A stretch of 64,000 bases of DNA from Flavobacterium sp. NRK F7 (GCF_024054195.1 NZ_JAMXLB010000001.1:1436950-1500949), one strand, 5' to 3'; shown: positions 54,101 to 63,414, numbered from the stretch's first letter. Numbers and translations: made by a program. Notes: generated from the sequence alone by a model not told the origin.

Positions 54101-56993
54101 AAAAGGCACTAGTTGATTGATAAACAATTTCTGTGGTATTATCAAACGTATTGTCTTTGTTCCAATCTACCCATGCTTTCATGTAAACTGCGGTATTTCT
54201 ATTCGTGTCTACAAATATATTAACTCCTTCTCCTTGGGCTTGACTTGCTTTTGGAGTTAAAGAAGAAAAATCTTGAAATCCAGCTGGATTCGTAGAGAAA
54301 GTAGAGGTGTTGCTTGAGTTGGTTAAGTTTCCAACAAAATCCACTTGAGAAATATAATTTGCAGATTGTAATCCTGAAGTTACAGAAGGAGTACAATAAT
54401 TTTGTGTATTTGTGGTTGTAAAACCACTCAATGGACTAGTTGTGTTGTATCTTGGTCCACCAGTGCAAAATGAATTGTAAGAGAATACAAAAACATAATA
54501 GGTAGTGGTGTTTGTTAATCCTGAAATGGTGAAGCTAGTGCTATTATCTGTAGAAACTACTATGTTTCCAGCTCCAATGGTACCACCAACTGTATATGTT
54601 GAGCCATTTGTAGGAGTTGGTACCGTACCCGTAGTATTATAAACTACTAAATAATTATTTGGCGCTGGCGATGCAGGTGTAAATGAACCTGATATAAAAG
54701 TTCCTGTAGGACTTAACAATAAGGCTGTAGGTTGTGCTGTAGGAGTACTACAAGGAGATGCTGGTATTATATCTAAAGTGTAATCTTCTACTTCTCCACT
54801 AAAACCAGTTGCACATGAACTACCAGTTGCTGAACCAAGTTTAGATTGTACTCTCATTCTTGTTTGTCCTGTGATAGCACCTGCTGGAACCGTTATTGAT
54901 AAAGGACATGCAGAACTTAGACCATTTGCCGTATTAGTAGCAGTACCTAAGTTATATGTTTCTCCTGCATCGGTAAATAAGCCATTACCATTCCAGTCAA
55001 TCCAAACAGTTTGGTAGTTTGTGTTGTTACCATTTGTATTTACAAATACATTTATATTATATGAAACTGTTTTTAAAACGGTTGTTGAAATTGCTGTAAA
55101 GTTAGAATAAGCAACATTGGTAGCTGTAGATGTGTTATTGATAGTGTTAAATTGAACGCCTGTAATTCCGTATGAACTTGTGCTTCCTGTTGAAGGACAA
55201 TAACAAGGTTTGTCAGTAGTGGTAAAATTCCAAACCACTGGCGTGCCAGTAGTAATACCACAAGCGTTTCTTGGTACAATTTTCCAATAATATGTTGTTG
55301 AAGCGGCTAGAGCTCCAGTGTTATAGGATGTTGATACTGTGTTTGTAGTTACTACAGCAGGTAAGCTCCCGGCTCCAAAATAAACGTCATATGACGTTGC
55401 ACCAGCAACCGCTGCCCATGAAATACTTGATACGGCACCAGATCCCATGTAACATATTCCAGAAGTAGAAGTTGTTGGGCTAGGTGTGGTTGCAATAGCT
55501 GTAGGAGCGTTGTTAACAACTACTGCTAAGCTACCTTCTCCAATACTCCAACATCCTGTTACGTTATTTCTTGATCTTATATAGTAAGTGCCTGAGGTAT
55601 TAACTACAAATGTGTTAGCACTATTAGTTGTATTTGTTCCTCCTGAAGTAGTTTGCCAATACCAAGTTTCTCCTGCGGGAGGAGTTCCTGTTCTTGTTAA
55701 TGTAACTCCAGTTGGGTTACATTGAGGAGAGTTGCTCGTTGGGTTTCCAGGGTTAGCTGGAGTAGCAATTACAGTTAAAGCTGCAGCTGAAGAAGTTGTT
55801 GTGCATCCAGATGTTGAAGTAATAACAACATCAAAATTACCTGCAATTCCAGCTGTAGGATTGGTTATTGTTAAAGTGGCTGTTGTAACATTACTGTATG
55901 GAGCAGTATTGGTTAAATTTACGCCATTTCTTCTCCATTGGTATGTAGCTCCACCTGTAGCGGTCACGCTAAAAGAACCGCTTCCCGATTCACAAATGGA
56001 TGTTGCTGTCGGTTGAGAACTAATAACAGGAGTTGTGTCTATGGTTAATGTAGCGGTATTAGAAGTTGTAGAACAGAATCCATTGCTAACAACAACGTCA
56101 AATGAGCCTGCTATGGCTAAAGCAGGATCTGTAAGCGTTAAAGTAGCCGTATTAACGCCACTATATGGAGCTGTATTGGTTAAGTTTACTCCATTTCTTC
56201 TCCACTGATAAGATGTAGCACCTGTAGCGGTAACACTAAATGATCCGTTACCTGGTTTGCAAATTAAAGTAGAAACGGGTTGAGAAGTAATAGTTGGTGT
56301 TGCAACAACACTAAATATACCTAAAGAAGTTGCTGTGCCGCTTGGATTTGTAACACGTACAAAACCAGTAGTTCCTGAACCTACAGTTGCCGTTATAGAA
56401 GTATCAGAATTAATAGTAAATGAAGTTACATTTGTTCCTCCAATTGTAACAGCAGTTGCAGTTGAAAAACTAGTCCCAGTTATATTAAAAGTAGAACCCA
56501 CACATCCACTAGAAGGTGTGAAACTAGAAATTGTAGGTGCAGGAATATTAGAATAAACACAAATAGTTCCAGTCATGTTACTATTTGAATTATACTGTTG
56601 AATACGTATTCTATATCTCACACCAGGAGTTGTTGCATACGTTATTGTTTCATCACCAAACCAAGTACTGTCTGAACATGCTATTGCTGTCATTCCCGAT
56701 GAACACGTACCAGTAAATAAATGTAAAATAGCATCTCCTGTACTGTTGTATGTAATAGTAGTTGAATTAGATGTAGCGTCAAACCAACCCCATGCATCAT
56801 CTCTGTCTTGAGCATTGCAACCAGAAGCACCATCCCAGTAATCTGTATTGTTGGTTGAATCAAAAGAAACGGGTGTGCAACTTGTTCCAACAATTATTTC
56901 TCCTGTCGCACCATCTCCACAATTGTTAAGTTGTCCAAAAGTAACGGTCGAGAATAAAAGAACAAATAAAACAATTAAAAAATTGTTTTTCAT
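51114..56993 (-). CDS. Giant T9SS surface protein (about 1959 aa): Ig-like, IPT-like and GEVED domains
   Basis: The start is set at ATG 56993 (MKNNFLIVLFVLLFSTVTFGQ), since the longer frame to 57056 places a non-signal segment first. An IPT/TIG-like domain (SFTPSSGCVGSTFNITGTSF) is followed by two Ig-like repeats with the signature YQWRRNGVNLTNTAPYS, whose DNA is alike at 55895-55975 and 56160-56240. Fn3-like and two GEVED domains follow (VWIDWNGNGLFTDAGE, FSGEVEDYTLDI; AWVDWNKDNTFDN, SGGETEDYTF). A lectin-like module and the shared C-terminal module (KIWKGGSSTDWNDANNWSP) come next. It ends VKLDNGFTMKKKIIF, a T9SS signal. It is probably an adhesin. Confidence 0.82.
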   Translation of the reverse strand: MKNNFLIVLFVLLFSTVTFGQLNNCGDGATGEIIVGTSCTPVSFDSTNNTDYWDGASGCNAQDRDDAWGWFDATSNSTTITYNSTGDAILHLFTGTCSSGMTAIACSDSTWFGDETITYATTPGVRYRIRIQQYNSNSNMTGTICVYSNIPAPTISSFTPSSGCVGSTFNITGTSFSTATAVTIGGTNVTSFTINSDTSITATVGSGTTGFVRVTNPSGTATSLGIFSVVATPTITSQPVSTLICKPGNGSFSVTATGATSYQWRRNGVNLTNTAPYSGVNTATLTLTDPALAIAGSFDVVVSNGFCSTTSNTATLTIDTTPVISSQPTATSICESGSGSFSVTATGGATYQWRRNGVNLTNTAPYSNVTTATLTITNPTAGIAGNFDVVITSTSGCTTTSSAAALTVIATPANPGNPTSNSPQCNPTGVTLTRTGTPPAGETWYWQTTSGGTNTTNSANTFVVNTSGTYYIRSRNNVTGCWSIGEGSLAVVVNNAPTAIATTPSPTTSTSGICYMGSGAVSSISWAAVAGATSYDVYFGAGSLPAVVTTNTVSTSYNTGALAASTTYYWKIVPRNACGITTGTPVVWNFTTTDKPCYCPSTGSTSSYGITGVQFNTINNTSTATNVAYSNFTAISTTVLKTVSYNINVFVNTNGNNTNYQTVWIDWNGNGLFTDAGETYNLGTATNTANGLSSACPLSITVPAGAITGQTRMRVQSKLGSATGSSCATGFSGEVEDYTLDIIPASPCSTPTAQPTALLLSPTGTFISGSFTPASPAPNNYLVVYNTTGTVPTPTNGSTYTVGGTIGAGNIVVSTDNSTSFTISGLTNTTTYYVFVFSYNSFCTGGPRYNTTSPLSGFTTTNTQNYCTPSVTSGLQSANYISQVDFVGNLTNSSNTSTFSTNPAGFQDFSSLTPKASQAQGEGVNIFVDTNRNTAVYMKAWVDWNKDNTFDNTTEIVYQSTSAFLNTTFGFVVPTGTTPGDYRIRIRINVGSNSFTSCGNLNSGGETEDYTFTVIANCAAKIQTIASATRCGTGTVTLGATGTAGTTQYRWYSAKTGGVLVGTSNTTTWTTPSISTDTPYYVTAFNGTCESLFRTQVIAYVKPVSNITFTTSNPEVCGEESIIALTASSTTERITLIDENFESGLGVFANNSIASPNTAITNWQIRSSTYVPPYPTYPVWYPAISSGFSPNQFAMTTSDLSTGGSSFGKVETALESSAVNTTGFLNLTLSFRMYFSSYYDANSATVEYVIVEYKNGSGAWTAIPSAIFVSDVGIGNQFATQTYDLSSYTNIASLQLRFRYKAGWCDGVAIDDVHLYGDKPLTPAFTWTSALPVDAYIDAACTIPYTSGTPISTVYIKPTVTQLETPSYSFTANANLTNGCSTSSTINVTNKTKIWKGGSSTDWNDANNWSPVGVPDINTCVIISNTGVNSVLNTGANGIGKNLTIKSGSTLNVQNSKALTIKEFIVNNGTFNLDNNTSVIQIDNTLNSGSGITTMTRQGVTTNTYDYIYYSSPVSNFPVTSLPGSPRYVWQSTVNRAPTYPSNFGTWVSASGNMTVGKGYISRQGVAGTKIVNFTGTLNNGNLSIPVSRGTYDGANYTGPTTTPVTKDDDNLNLIGNPYPSAINAIDFLNTNTNLEGFVKIWTHGTAVSTSTTSPFYENYQSNYSINDYITYNSTGTSSGPGVFGGLIASGQGFFVQMKHTSASTTENVNFTNSMRNATYSNSQFYRNATNEVEANRIWLDLTKENGPSVRTLVGYITNATNDLDRLYDAPAVDKNYFDIYSILNSDKKLNIQGRTLPFNENDQVAIGMYIAQDGNYTIGIAAVDGLFEDSNQNIYLEDLTTGIIHNLKLTPYRFNSNSGNIDNRFILRYNNSNNLGNQDFETNENDILILTSDHLTIKSLVKNIESIKIHDILGRNITTINQINSLEKEIKNIQKNNTPLLIEVKLDNGFTMKKKIIF

Positions 56994-57134
56994 TAAGTTA
57001 TGATTTTTTTGGGCAAAAAAAGAGCATAACTCATTAAATGAGTAAAGTAACTTCATAGACGATTTGGTTAAATTAGTAATTTTTTCTACTGGTTCTTAGC
57101 GTATTTTTAACCATAAGCTAGTACAAAAATAATT

Positions 57135-57183
57135 CTTTTTTTAACATAACCAATAGATTATCTGTATTTTATGTTAAAAAAAG
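57135..57183. promoter_or_regulatory. 15-bp inverted repeat in a divergent promoter gap
   Basis: CTTTTTTTAACATAA (57135-57149) and TTATGTTAAAAAAAG (57169-57183) are perfectly inverted with a 19-bp spacer. They lie between two divergent surface-protein genes. The remaining 57057-57383 gap is AT-rich, with a near-consensus TATCTTTA at about 57282. The motif TGTTAAAAAA also occurs before the neighbouring surface gene (near 50990). Low complexity weakens the case. Confidence 0.4.
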
Positions 57184-57389
57184 TATGTTTCAGCTGTTTT
57201 TGATGCTTTTCATCGGTTTTTTTTTGATAATCAAGTATGATTTTATATGTAATTTTATAAATTCATAAGATATAATTTAGTATCTTTAACATGTATTTTA
57301 AAGATTTTATTGGTATTTAATCTGTTAAGTATCAGTGGCTATAAATTTTTAATTATTTTTACAAAGTGTACTAATAAAATTTCTTGATT

Positions 57390-59300
57390 ATGAGAAAAAT
57401 ATTATTTTATTTTTTAGTTTTATTTGTTTTGGATATGAATGCGCAAATGTATGTGAGTCCGAACAGTTATGTTTTTGTTAATAATGCGTATGTGTATGTG
57501 GGTCAGGATGTTAATCTTGATAATAATGCCAATATGTATTTGAGAAATAGTTCCCAATTACTTCAAGGAAATACAACAACAAGTAGTAATCGTGGATTGG
57601 GGAATTTATCCGTTTTTCAAGAAGGAACCTCAAATCAATATGGTTATAATTATTGGTGTTCTCCAGTAGGTGTGCCATCAGCTTCTGTTGGAAATGCCGC
57701 TTTTGGAATTACGAGATTGAATAGACCTACAGCGCTAATTACTAGTTCACCGGCTACAATTCTTCCTAGTGGCACATTAGATGGCGTGGCTACTAATTCC
57801 TCTTTATCAATTGCTTCAAGATGGATTTATAAATTTGTTCAATCCAATCAATATGGGCAATGGGCATATGTAGGTAATGCTTCCACAATTAATCCTGGGG
57901 AAGGTTTTACGATGAAAGGGGTTTCGGGTACTGATACAGTAATTGTAGATACTAATGAAGGTGTTGCAAATAACCCTGGAAATAATCAACGATATGATTT
58001 TAGAGGAAAGCCAAATGAAGGTTTGATTTCTATACCTGTTGGTAATGCAGCAGGTCCAGATTACCCAAATAGGACTTTAACGGGGAATCCATATCCTTCA
58101 GCAATCAATTTAAATTTATTTTTATTAGAGAATAGTGGATATACAGTAAATTATAGTACAGGTGCTTATACCTTGACAGGTTCACCTATAATCAATGGTA
58201 ATGCCTATTTTTGGGAACATCAAAAACCTGCAACTTCTCATTATGTGTCTGAATATGTTGGTGGATATGGTGTATATGTAGCTAATGGAGCAACAGCTTT
58301 TTCTCCTGGTACATACACTCCAGCTACTTGGAACACTTATAATTCTGATGGTACTCCTAATTCTAACGGATCTTCGACTGCTAATGCTTATTTAAGAATG
58401 TTTGCCCCAGTTGGACAAGGCTTTATGATACAAGGAGTTGTGAGTTCTGGAAATGCACAGATGAAAAATTTATATCGTGCTTTTGTAAAAGAAGCACCTG
58501 AAAATAATTCTCAATTTGAGCGTTCCTCAAATGATGAAGTTTCTAATGGAAATTGGAGTCCTATACCAAATATAGCTAATGTTGATTATACTCAATTCAC
58601 GAAAGAACAAGTTCCTCAATTTAAAATTCATACGATAATGAATGATGAATATACGAGAGAAACGGCTTTAGCTTTTAATGAAATGGCTTCAGATAATTAT
58701 GACCCAGCATTTGATGCGATTACTCCAGAATCGAGTTTGCCAAGAGATGTTTATTTTCCATTGCAAGGGGATAAACAATTTGTAATCTCAACTTTAGCTT
58801 TTGATATTGATAAAAAAATGCCAATTGCTTTTAAAGCAGATATTCAAACTACTTTTAAAGTGAGCGTGAATGAATTGATTAATTTCAATCTTGCTCAAGA
58901 TATCTTTTTACATGATAAAGAAACAAACATTTATTACGATATTAAAAATAGTTTTTTTAGTATAACACTTCCTCCAGGGGTTTATAAAAATAGATTTGAA
59001 ATTACTTTCAAAAATCAAGAAAATACTTTAGGTTTAGAAGATGAAATTGTGAAATCTTTTGAGGTTTACCAAAATAATGACAGTCAATTCTTGACCATCT
59101 TTAATCCAATGCAACAAGAAGTAAAACATTTGAGTTTATATGATGTTACTGGAAAAATGGTAGTGAATAAAAATAATTTAGGAAATGCGTCTGAAATTCA
59201 AGTTTCAACTGCAGGTTTGCTAGACGGTGTATATTTTGTTACTTTATCTACTTTAGAAAATAAAAATATCGATAAAAAAATAGTAGTTTCAAGACAATAG
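57390..59300 (+). CDS. T9SS surface protein related to the giant proteins' C-terminal module
   Basis: The protein has 636 aa from ATG 57390 (MRKILFYFLVLFVLDMNAQ); a TTG at 57384 is less likely. It starts with a short repeat (YVSPNSYVFVNNAYVYVGQDVNL, NANMYLRNSSQLLQG). Motifs shared with the giant proteins include YNYWCSPVG and GNPYPSAINLNLFL, also RxYDFRG, QGFMIQG and FERSSNDEVS. A C-terminal T9SS domain ends GLLDGVYFVTLSTLENKNIDKKIVV. It may share secretion or assembly with the divergent giants. Its gene is divergent from 51114-56993. Confidence 0.8.
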   Translation: MRKILFYFLVLFVLDMNAQMYVSPNSYVFVNNAYVYVGQDVNLDNNANMYLRNSSQLLQGNTTTSSNRGLGNLSVFQEGTSNQYGYNYWCSPVGVPSASVGNAAFGITRLNRPTALITSSPATILPSGTLDGVATNSSLSIASRWIYKFVQSNQYGQWAYVGNASTINPGEGFTMKGVSGTDTVIVDTNEGVANNPGNNQRYDFRGKPNEGLISIPVGNAAGPDYPNRTLTGNPYPSAINLNLFLLENSGYTVNYSTGAYTLTGSPIINGNAYFWEHQKPATSHYVSEYVGGYGVYVANGATAFSPGTYTPATWNTYNSDGTPNSNGSSTANAYLRMFAPVGQGFMIQGVVSSGNAQMKNLYRAFVKEAPENNSQFERSSNDEVSNGNWSPIPNIANVDYTQFTKEQVPQFKIHTIMNDEYTRETALAFNEMASDNYDPAFDAITPESSLPRDVYFPLQGDKQFVISTLAFDIDKKMPIAFKADIQTTFKVSVNELINFNLAQDIFLHDKETNIYYDIKNSFFSITLPPGVYKNRFEITFKNQENTLGLEDEIVKSFEVYQNNDSQFLTIFNPMQQEVKHLSLYDVTGKMVVNKNNLGNASEIQVSTAGLLDGVYFVTLSTLENKNIDKKIVVSRQ

Positions 59301-59320
59301 TTTTTTTAAAAATAAAGGAA

Positions 59321-59346
59321 AACCTCGATTTTATCGAGGTTTTTTT
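59321..59346 (+). terminator. Terminator of the surface gene, close to the next start codon
   Basis: AACCTCGAT (59321-59329) and ATCGAGGTT (59333-59341) form a perfect 9-bp stem with loop TTT and a T-run to 59346. The next gene starts only 14 bp later, at GTG 59360. Confidence 0.8.
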
Positions 59347-59359
59347 GTTATTTTGTGCA

Positions 59360-60253
59360 GTGAATCAAAGAATAGATATAGATTTGCCTTATCATCTAGA
59401 ATTGTATATCAAGAGAGAAGATTTATTACATCCTTATATTTCGGGGAATAAATTTAGAAAATTGAAATATAATGTGGAGGAGGCGCTTAAAATAGAAGCA
59501 AAAATGCTCATTACTTTTGGAGGAGCTTTCTCCAATCATATTCTTGCAACTGCTGCAGCTGGGAAAGAATATGGTATTGCAACGGTAGGTATCATTAGAG
59601 GAGAAGAATGGGAACATAAGTTAATTGATAACCCTACATTATCTCTAGCAAAAGAATTTGGTATGGAATTCGAATTTGTTTCAAGAACTAGTTACGCACA
59701 AAAAGAAGAAATAGGTTTTCTAAGAGATATAAAGCAGCGTTATTCAGGATGTTATATCTTGCCTGAAGGCGGAACCAATTCTTTAGCAATCAAAGGTTGT
59801 GAAGAAATTTTAGAGCCTATGGATTATGATTTTGATTATGTTTGTTGCGCTGTTGGAACAGGTGGTACTTTGTCAGGAATTATTAACGCGTCTAATGCAA
59901 ATCAAAAAATAGTTGGTTTTTCCGCTTTAAAAGGTAATTTTTTATCTGATGTAATTTGTAATTTTGTGACCAAAAAGAATTGGACCATGAATTCAGAGTA
60001 TCATTTTGGCGGTTACGGAAAGGTAACGGATGAACTGATTGCTTTTTTAAATGATTTTTACCAATCAACCTCAATTCCATTGGACCCAATTTATACTGGA
60101 AAAATGATGTTTGGAGTTTTAGATATGATTCAAAAAAGAGAGTTTCCTGAAAATAGTAAGATTTTATTAATTCATACAGGAGGACTTCAAGGTATTCAAG
60201 GTGTCAATCAAAGAAGAGGAAAGAAAAACAAAGAGCTATTACAATACACATGA
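59360..60253 (+). CDS. PLP-dependent ACC deaminase / D-cysteine desulfhydrase-like enzyme
   Basis: The protein has 297 aa from GTG 59360 (MNQRIDIDLPYHLEL). A TTG at 59345 lies inside the upstream terminator T-run and is rejected. The PLP-lysine motif SGNKFRKLKYN and FGGAFSNHILATAAAG match the family. The glycine loop VCCAVGTGGTLSGII is also present. It could act on D-cysteine or ACC; specificity cannot be read. It overlaps the next gene by 4 bp (ATGA) and is first in a three-gene operon. Confidence 0.88.
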   Translation: MNQRIDIDLPYHLELYIKREDLLHPYISGNKFRKLKYNVEEALKIEAKMLITFGGAFSNHILATAAAGKEYGIATVGIIRGEEWEHKLIDNPTLSLAKEFGMEFEFVSRTSYAQKEEIGFLRDIKQRYSGCYILPEGGTNSLAIKGCEEILEPMDYDFDYVCCAVGTGGTLSGIINASNANQKIVGFSALKGNFLSDVICNFVTKKNWTMNSEYHFGGYGKVTDELIAFLNDFYQSTSIPLDPIYTGKMMFGVLDMIQKREFPENSKILLIHTGGLQGIQGVNQRRGKKNKELLQYT

Positions 60254-61119
60254 TAAAGAAAATAATTTATATAGGTATAGCCTGTATCATTTTTAGTTGT
60301 GGTTCTTCAAAAAGTAGAAGGAGTACAACTGCTAAAACTAGAACAGTTGCAACTAGAAATACCAACACTACAAGAAATACCAATCCAGTTATTAGTGCTT
60401 CCAAGCCAATTATAGAAGAAAAAGTAGAAGACAAAGAAGAGTTGGAAGCAACCTCTAAAGTTTCTGTTACTTACAGCAATGTGAATGCTTATATCGATTC
60501 GTTTAAGGAAGTGGCTAAACAAAATATGCAACAGTATGGAATTCCTGCAAGTATTATTTTGGCACAAGGTATTTTAGAATCTGGTGCAGGGAATGGAAGA
60601 TTATGTAAAGAAGCAAACAATCACTTTGGAATAAAATGCCATAAAGAATGGAATGGTCCCTCTATCACACATGATGATGATGCTGCTCAAGAATGTTTTA
60701 GAAAGTATCAAGATCCTGCAGATTCCTACAGAGATCATTCTTTGTTTTTAACTTCAAGAAGCAGGTATAATAAATTATTTGAATTGGATAAAGGTGATTT
60801 CAAAGGTTGGGCTAGAGGACTTAAAGCAGCGGGTTATGCTACAGATCCAAAATATCCTGCAAAACTAATTGGTATCATTGAAAGGTATGAATTAGATCAA
60901 TACGATGATGAAGTTTTACAAAGAGATAAATCAAAAAAAGATTTTATAGCTCAAGAGGATAAATCTGAATATGAGCCAATAGTACTTTATATAATTCAAC
61001 AAGGTGATACATTGTATTCGCTGTCTAAAAAGTTTAATTTATCTGTAGAAGAACTTAAAAAAATTAATGGATTAAAAGATAATACATTAGCAATTGGTCA
61101 AAAAATAAAAATAAAATAA
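60250..61119 (+). CDS. GH73-type glucosaminidase lipoprotein with LysM domain
   Basis: The protein has 289 aa with a lipobox ([11 protein letters not shown]). A Thr/Asn/Arg-rich linker (~20-60) precedes the glucosaminidase domain with [22 protein letters not shown] and [12 protein letters not shown], with Glu as the likely acid/base. A C-terminal LysM module ([27 protein letters not shown], then GQKIKIK) binds peptidoglycan. It is expected at the cell envelope, cleaving peptidoglycan. It overlaps the ACC-deaminase-like gene (ATGA) and hemL (TAATG). Confidence 0.9.
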   Translation: MIKKIIYIGIACIIFSCGSSKSRRSTTAKTRTVATRNTNTTRNTNPVISASKPIIEEKVEDKEELEATSKVSVTYSNVNAYIDSFKEVAKQNMQQYGIPASIILAQGILESGAGNGRLCKEANNHFGIKCHKEWNGPSITHDDDAAQECFRKYQDPADSYRDHSLFLTSRSRYNKLFELDKGDFKGWARGLKAAGYATDPKYPAKLIGIIERYELDQYDDEVLQRDKSKKDFIAQEDKSEYEPIVLYIIQQGDTLYSLSKKFNLSVEELKKINGLKDNTLAIGQKIKIK

Positions 61120-62405
61120 TGTTATACAAAAGAAGTAATCAACTGTTTGTTGAAGCTAATGAAGTTATTCCAGGCGGAGTTAACTCACCAGTTAGAGCAT
61201 TTAAAGCGGTAGGAGGTACTCCTATATTTATCAAAGAAGCAAAAGGAGCTTATTTATATGATGAAGATGGGAATAAGTATATAGATTATATTAATTCATG
61301 GGGACCAATGATTCTTGGTCATGCCTATGAACCTGTTGTTAATGCAGTTATTGAAAAAGCTAAAAAGGGAACTTCTTTTGGTACTCCTACGGAATTAGAA
61401 ACTAAAATTGCTGCTTTGGCAGTTTCTATGGTTCCAAATATCGACAAAATTCGTTTTGTGAGTTCAGGAACTGAAGCTTGTATGAGTGCCATTCGTTTAG
61501 CTAGAGGGTTTACTAAAAAAGAAAAAATAATTAAATTTTCGGGCTGCTATCATGGACATTCTGATTCTTTTCTAATTGCTGCTGGAAGCGGAGCAAGTAC
61601 TTTTGGAGTGCCTAATAGTCCAGGAGTTACTGAAGGAACTGCAAAAGATACATTATTAGCTAAGTATAATGATATTGATAATGTTAAACAGCTTTTTGAA
61701 GCGAATAAAGGTGAAATTGCGGCATTAATTATTGAACCTGTAGCTGGAAATATGGGGTGTATTCCACCAAATAAAGATTTTTTACAACAATTAAGAGAAG
61801 TTTGTTCTCAAAACGGTACACTGCTTGTTTTTGATGAAGTAATGACAGGTTTTAGATTAGCAAAAGGAGGTGCTCAAGAATTGTATCAAGTAAAAGCAGA
61901 TATTGTTTGTTTTGGTAAAGTAATTGGAGGAGGTTTGCCAGTGGGAGCTTTTGCAGCTAGAAACGAAATTATGAATTATCTTTCACCTTTAGGGCCAGTA
62001 TATCAAGCAGGGACTTTATCTGGAAATCCTTTGGCTATGGCTGCAGGATATGAAATGTTGAAAGCCCTCAATGAAGATCAAAGTATTTTTAAAAGATTAG
62101 AAGAAAAAACAGCCTATTTAGAAAGAGGAATTCAAAAGGTATTACAGGATAATCAAGTTGTATTTACAATTAATAGAGTGGGGTCAATGATTTCAGTTCA
62201 TTTTGATGCGAATCCAGTATATGATTTTGAAACAGCTAAAAATGGAGATAATGACCACTTTAAAAAGTTTTTCCATGATTTACTCGCTAAAGGAATTTAT
62301 ATAGCGCCATCTGCTTATGAGACTTGGTTTATAACGGATGCTTTAAGTTATCAAGATTTAGATTATACCATCCAATCTATTCACGAAGTGACAAGGAAAG
62401 AATAG
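61119..62405 (+). CDS. hemL: Glutamate-1-semialdehyde 2,1-aminomutase
   Basis: HemL makes 5-aminolevulinate from glutamate-1-semialdehyde in tetrapyrrole synthesis. The protein has 428 aa. Motifs include [63 protein letters not shown] and the PLP lysine in [16 protein letters not shown]. Its start shares the base A with the TAA of the upstream glucosaminidase gene. It is last in the operon, closed by the terminator at 62415. Confidence 0.97.
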   Translation: MLYKRSNQLFVEANEVIPGGVNSPVRAFKAVGGTPIFIKEAKGAYLYDEDGNKYIDYINSWGPMILGHAYEPVVNAVIEKAKKGTSFGTPTELETKIAALAVSMVPNIDKIRFVSSGTEACMSAIRLARGFTKKEKIIKFSGCYHGHSDSFLIAAGSGASTFGVPNSPGVTEGTAKDTLLAKYNDIDNVKQLFEANKGEIAALIIEPVAGNMGCIPPNKDFLQQLREVCSQNGTLLVFDEVMTGFRLAKGGAQELYQVKADIVCFGKVIGGGLPVGAFAARNEIMNYLSPLGPVYQAGTLSGNPLAMAAGYEMLKALNEDQSIFKRLEEKTAYLERGIQKVLQDNQVVFTINRVGSMISVHFDANPVYDFETAKNGDNDHFKKFFHDLLAKGIYIAPSAYETWFITDALSYQDLDYTIQSIHEVTRKE

Positions 62406-62414
62406 AAAGTATAA

Positions 62415-62444
62415 AAAAAATGGGGTTGTACAACCCCATTTTTT
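62415..62444. terminator. Perfect palindromic terminator between convergent genes
   Basis: The 30-bp block is fully self-complementary (core ATGGGGTTGTACAACCCCAT) with A and T tracts on its two sides. It serves both hemL and the leftward gene at 62462. Confidence 0.9.
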
Positions 62445-62461
62445 ATGTTCTTAAAAAAACA

Positions 62462-62797
62462 TTACAGTTCTAAAATTATTTTTTTATGTAAGGCTTTATT
62501 TTCTAAAAGTCTTTCTCTTTTTTCTTGTGGTAAACCAGCTAAAATTTTAGTATTGAACTGAGAATTAATTTTTTTAGCTTCTTCTAAATTAGTCGCAGTA
62601 CCAACACTCTCAATACGCATATCAACTAATTGAATTAGAGATTGTTTCAAGTTGTTGTCAATGTCAAGATAGGTTGCCATTTCGTTAGTGTCTTTAATCA
62701 TTTGCTCTCTGTCAAATTTTGCAAAGCTTTTTTCTTGAGCAAAAGAACTTAAACTAAACATAAATGATAGTACTAAAATGGATAGTATTTGTTTCAT
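62462..62797 (-). CDS. Small exported helical protein, hypothetical
   Basis: The protein has 111 aa with a signal peptide (LSFMFSLSSFAQE). The rest is helical and charged (FAKFDREQMIKDTNEMATYLDIDNNLKQSLIQLVDMRIESVG). It resembles small Spy/DUF4890-like periplasmic proteins in layout, though no motif is conclusive. It lies 77 bp downstream of a similar gene at 62875-63297, possibly one transcript. Confidence 0.72.
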   Translation of the reverse strand: MKQILSILVLSFMFSLSSFAQEKSFAKFDREQMIKDTNEMATYLDIDNNLKQSLIQLVDMRIESVGTATNLEEAKKINSQFNTKILAGLPQEKRERLLENKALHKKIILEL

Positions 62798-62874
62798 ATT
62801 TTAATAGAATTTTTAATATTATAACACCAAATCTAAATTAATTTTAGCTTTAAACCAAAAAAAAGATTATTTAT

Positions 62875-63297
62875 TTAGTGGCGACCTCTTTTTTCTTTAA
62901 TATGCTCCTTTGCTTTTTCTTTTCTGCTTTCCTGAATCTTTTCCCAATTTTCAAATTGTTCTGGAGTTAAAATTTTAGACATATCTTTTTTAAAAGACTC
63001 TTGATTGGTTTTCATTTCTTCTCTTCTTTTAGCGCGCTCTTCTTTAGATTTTTTTTCTTCTTTTACTCTTGCTTCTTTCATCTCTTCCATTTTCTTTTCC
63101 CTCTTTTCCATTTGAGCTTCTAAAATAGGTTTTATTTTTTCTTGTTGCTCATTGGTAAGACTTAAGTCAGAAGTCATTTTTTCTAACTGTTTCGCTACTT
63201 TTTCTTCTGAAGTTAATTTTTCCCTTTTCATTTCTTTGTTTTGTGCCATAGTAATCGTACTAAAAGCTAAAACCAATGCTAACATTATTGTTCTCAT
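62875..63297 (-). CDS. Small exported Spy/DUF4890-like protein
   Basis: The protein has 140 aa with signal peptide MRTIMLALVLAFSTITMAQ. The body is highly charged and helical (KMTSDLSLTNEQQEKIKPILEAQMEKREKKMEEMKEAR, ILTPEQFENWEKIQESRKEKAKEH), fitting the LTxxQ/Spy-type pattern (LTNEQQEKI, LTPEQFENW). Such proteins are often periplasmic chaperone-like or metal-stress proteins; function here is inference. It is divergent from the gene at 63415. Confidence 0.8.
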   Translation of the reverse strand: MRTIMLALVLAFSTITMAQNKEMKREKLTSEEKVAKQLEKMTSDLSLTNEQQEKIKPILEAQMEKREKKMEEMKEARVKEEKKSKEERAKRREEMKTNQESFKKDMSKILTPEQFENWEKIQESRKEKAKEHIKEKRGRH

Positions 63298-63402
63298 AAT
63301 TCTTTTTTTAAAATTTATACTAATTAGATAGGTAAACTTTTAAAAGGTTTAATCCCTTCAAAAAAATGATAAATATCATTATTTTTTAAAGCTTGTAATA
63401 GG

Positions 63403-63410
63403 TATATTTG
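63403..63410 (+). promoter_or_regulatory. -7 box (TATATTTG) before the gene at 63415
   Basis: TATATTTG fits TAnnTTTG and ends 4 bp before GTG 63415. The transcript would therefore be leaderless or start within the first codons, unless ATG 63427 is the real start. Confidence 0.45.
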
Positions 63411-63414
63411 TTTC

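Noticed and set aside
55895..56240. DNA repeat suggesting a mobile element
   Set aside because: The similarity reflects two adjacent Ig-like domains of one protein, coding in frame.
59345..59359. TTG start for the ACC-deaminase-like gene
   Set aside because: It lies within the T-run of the upstream terminator; GTG 59360 fits the family N-terminus better.
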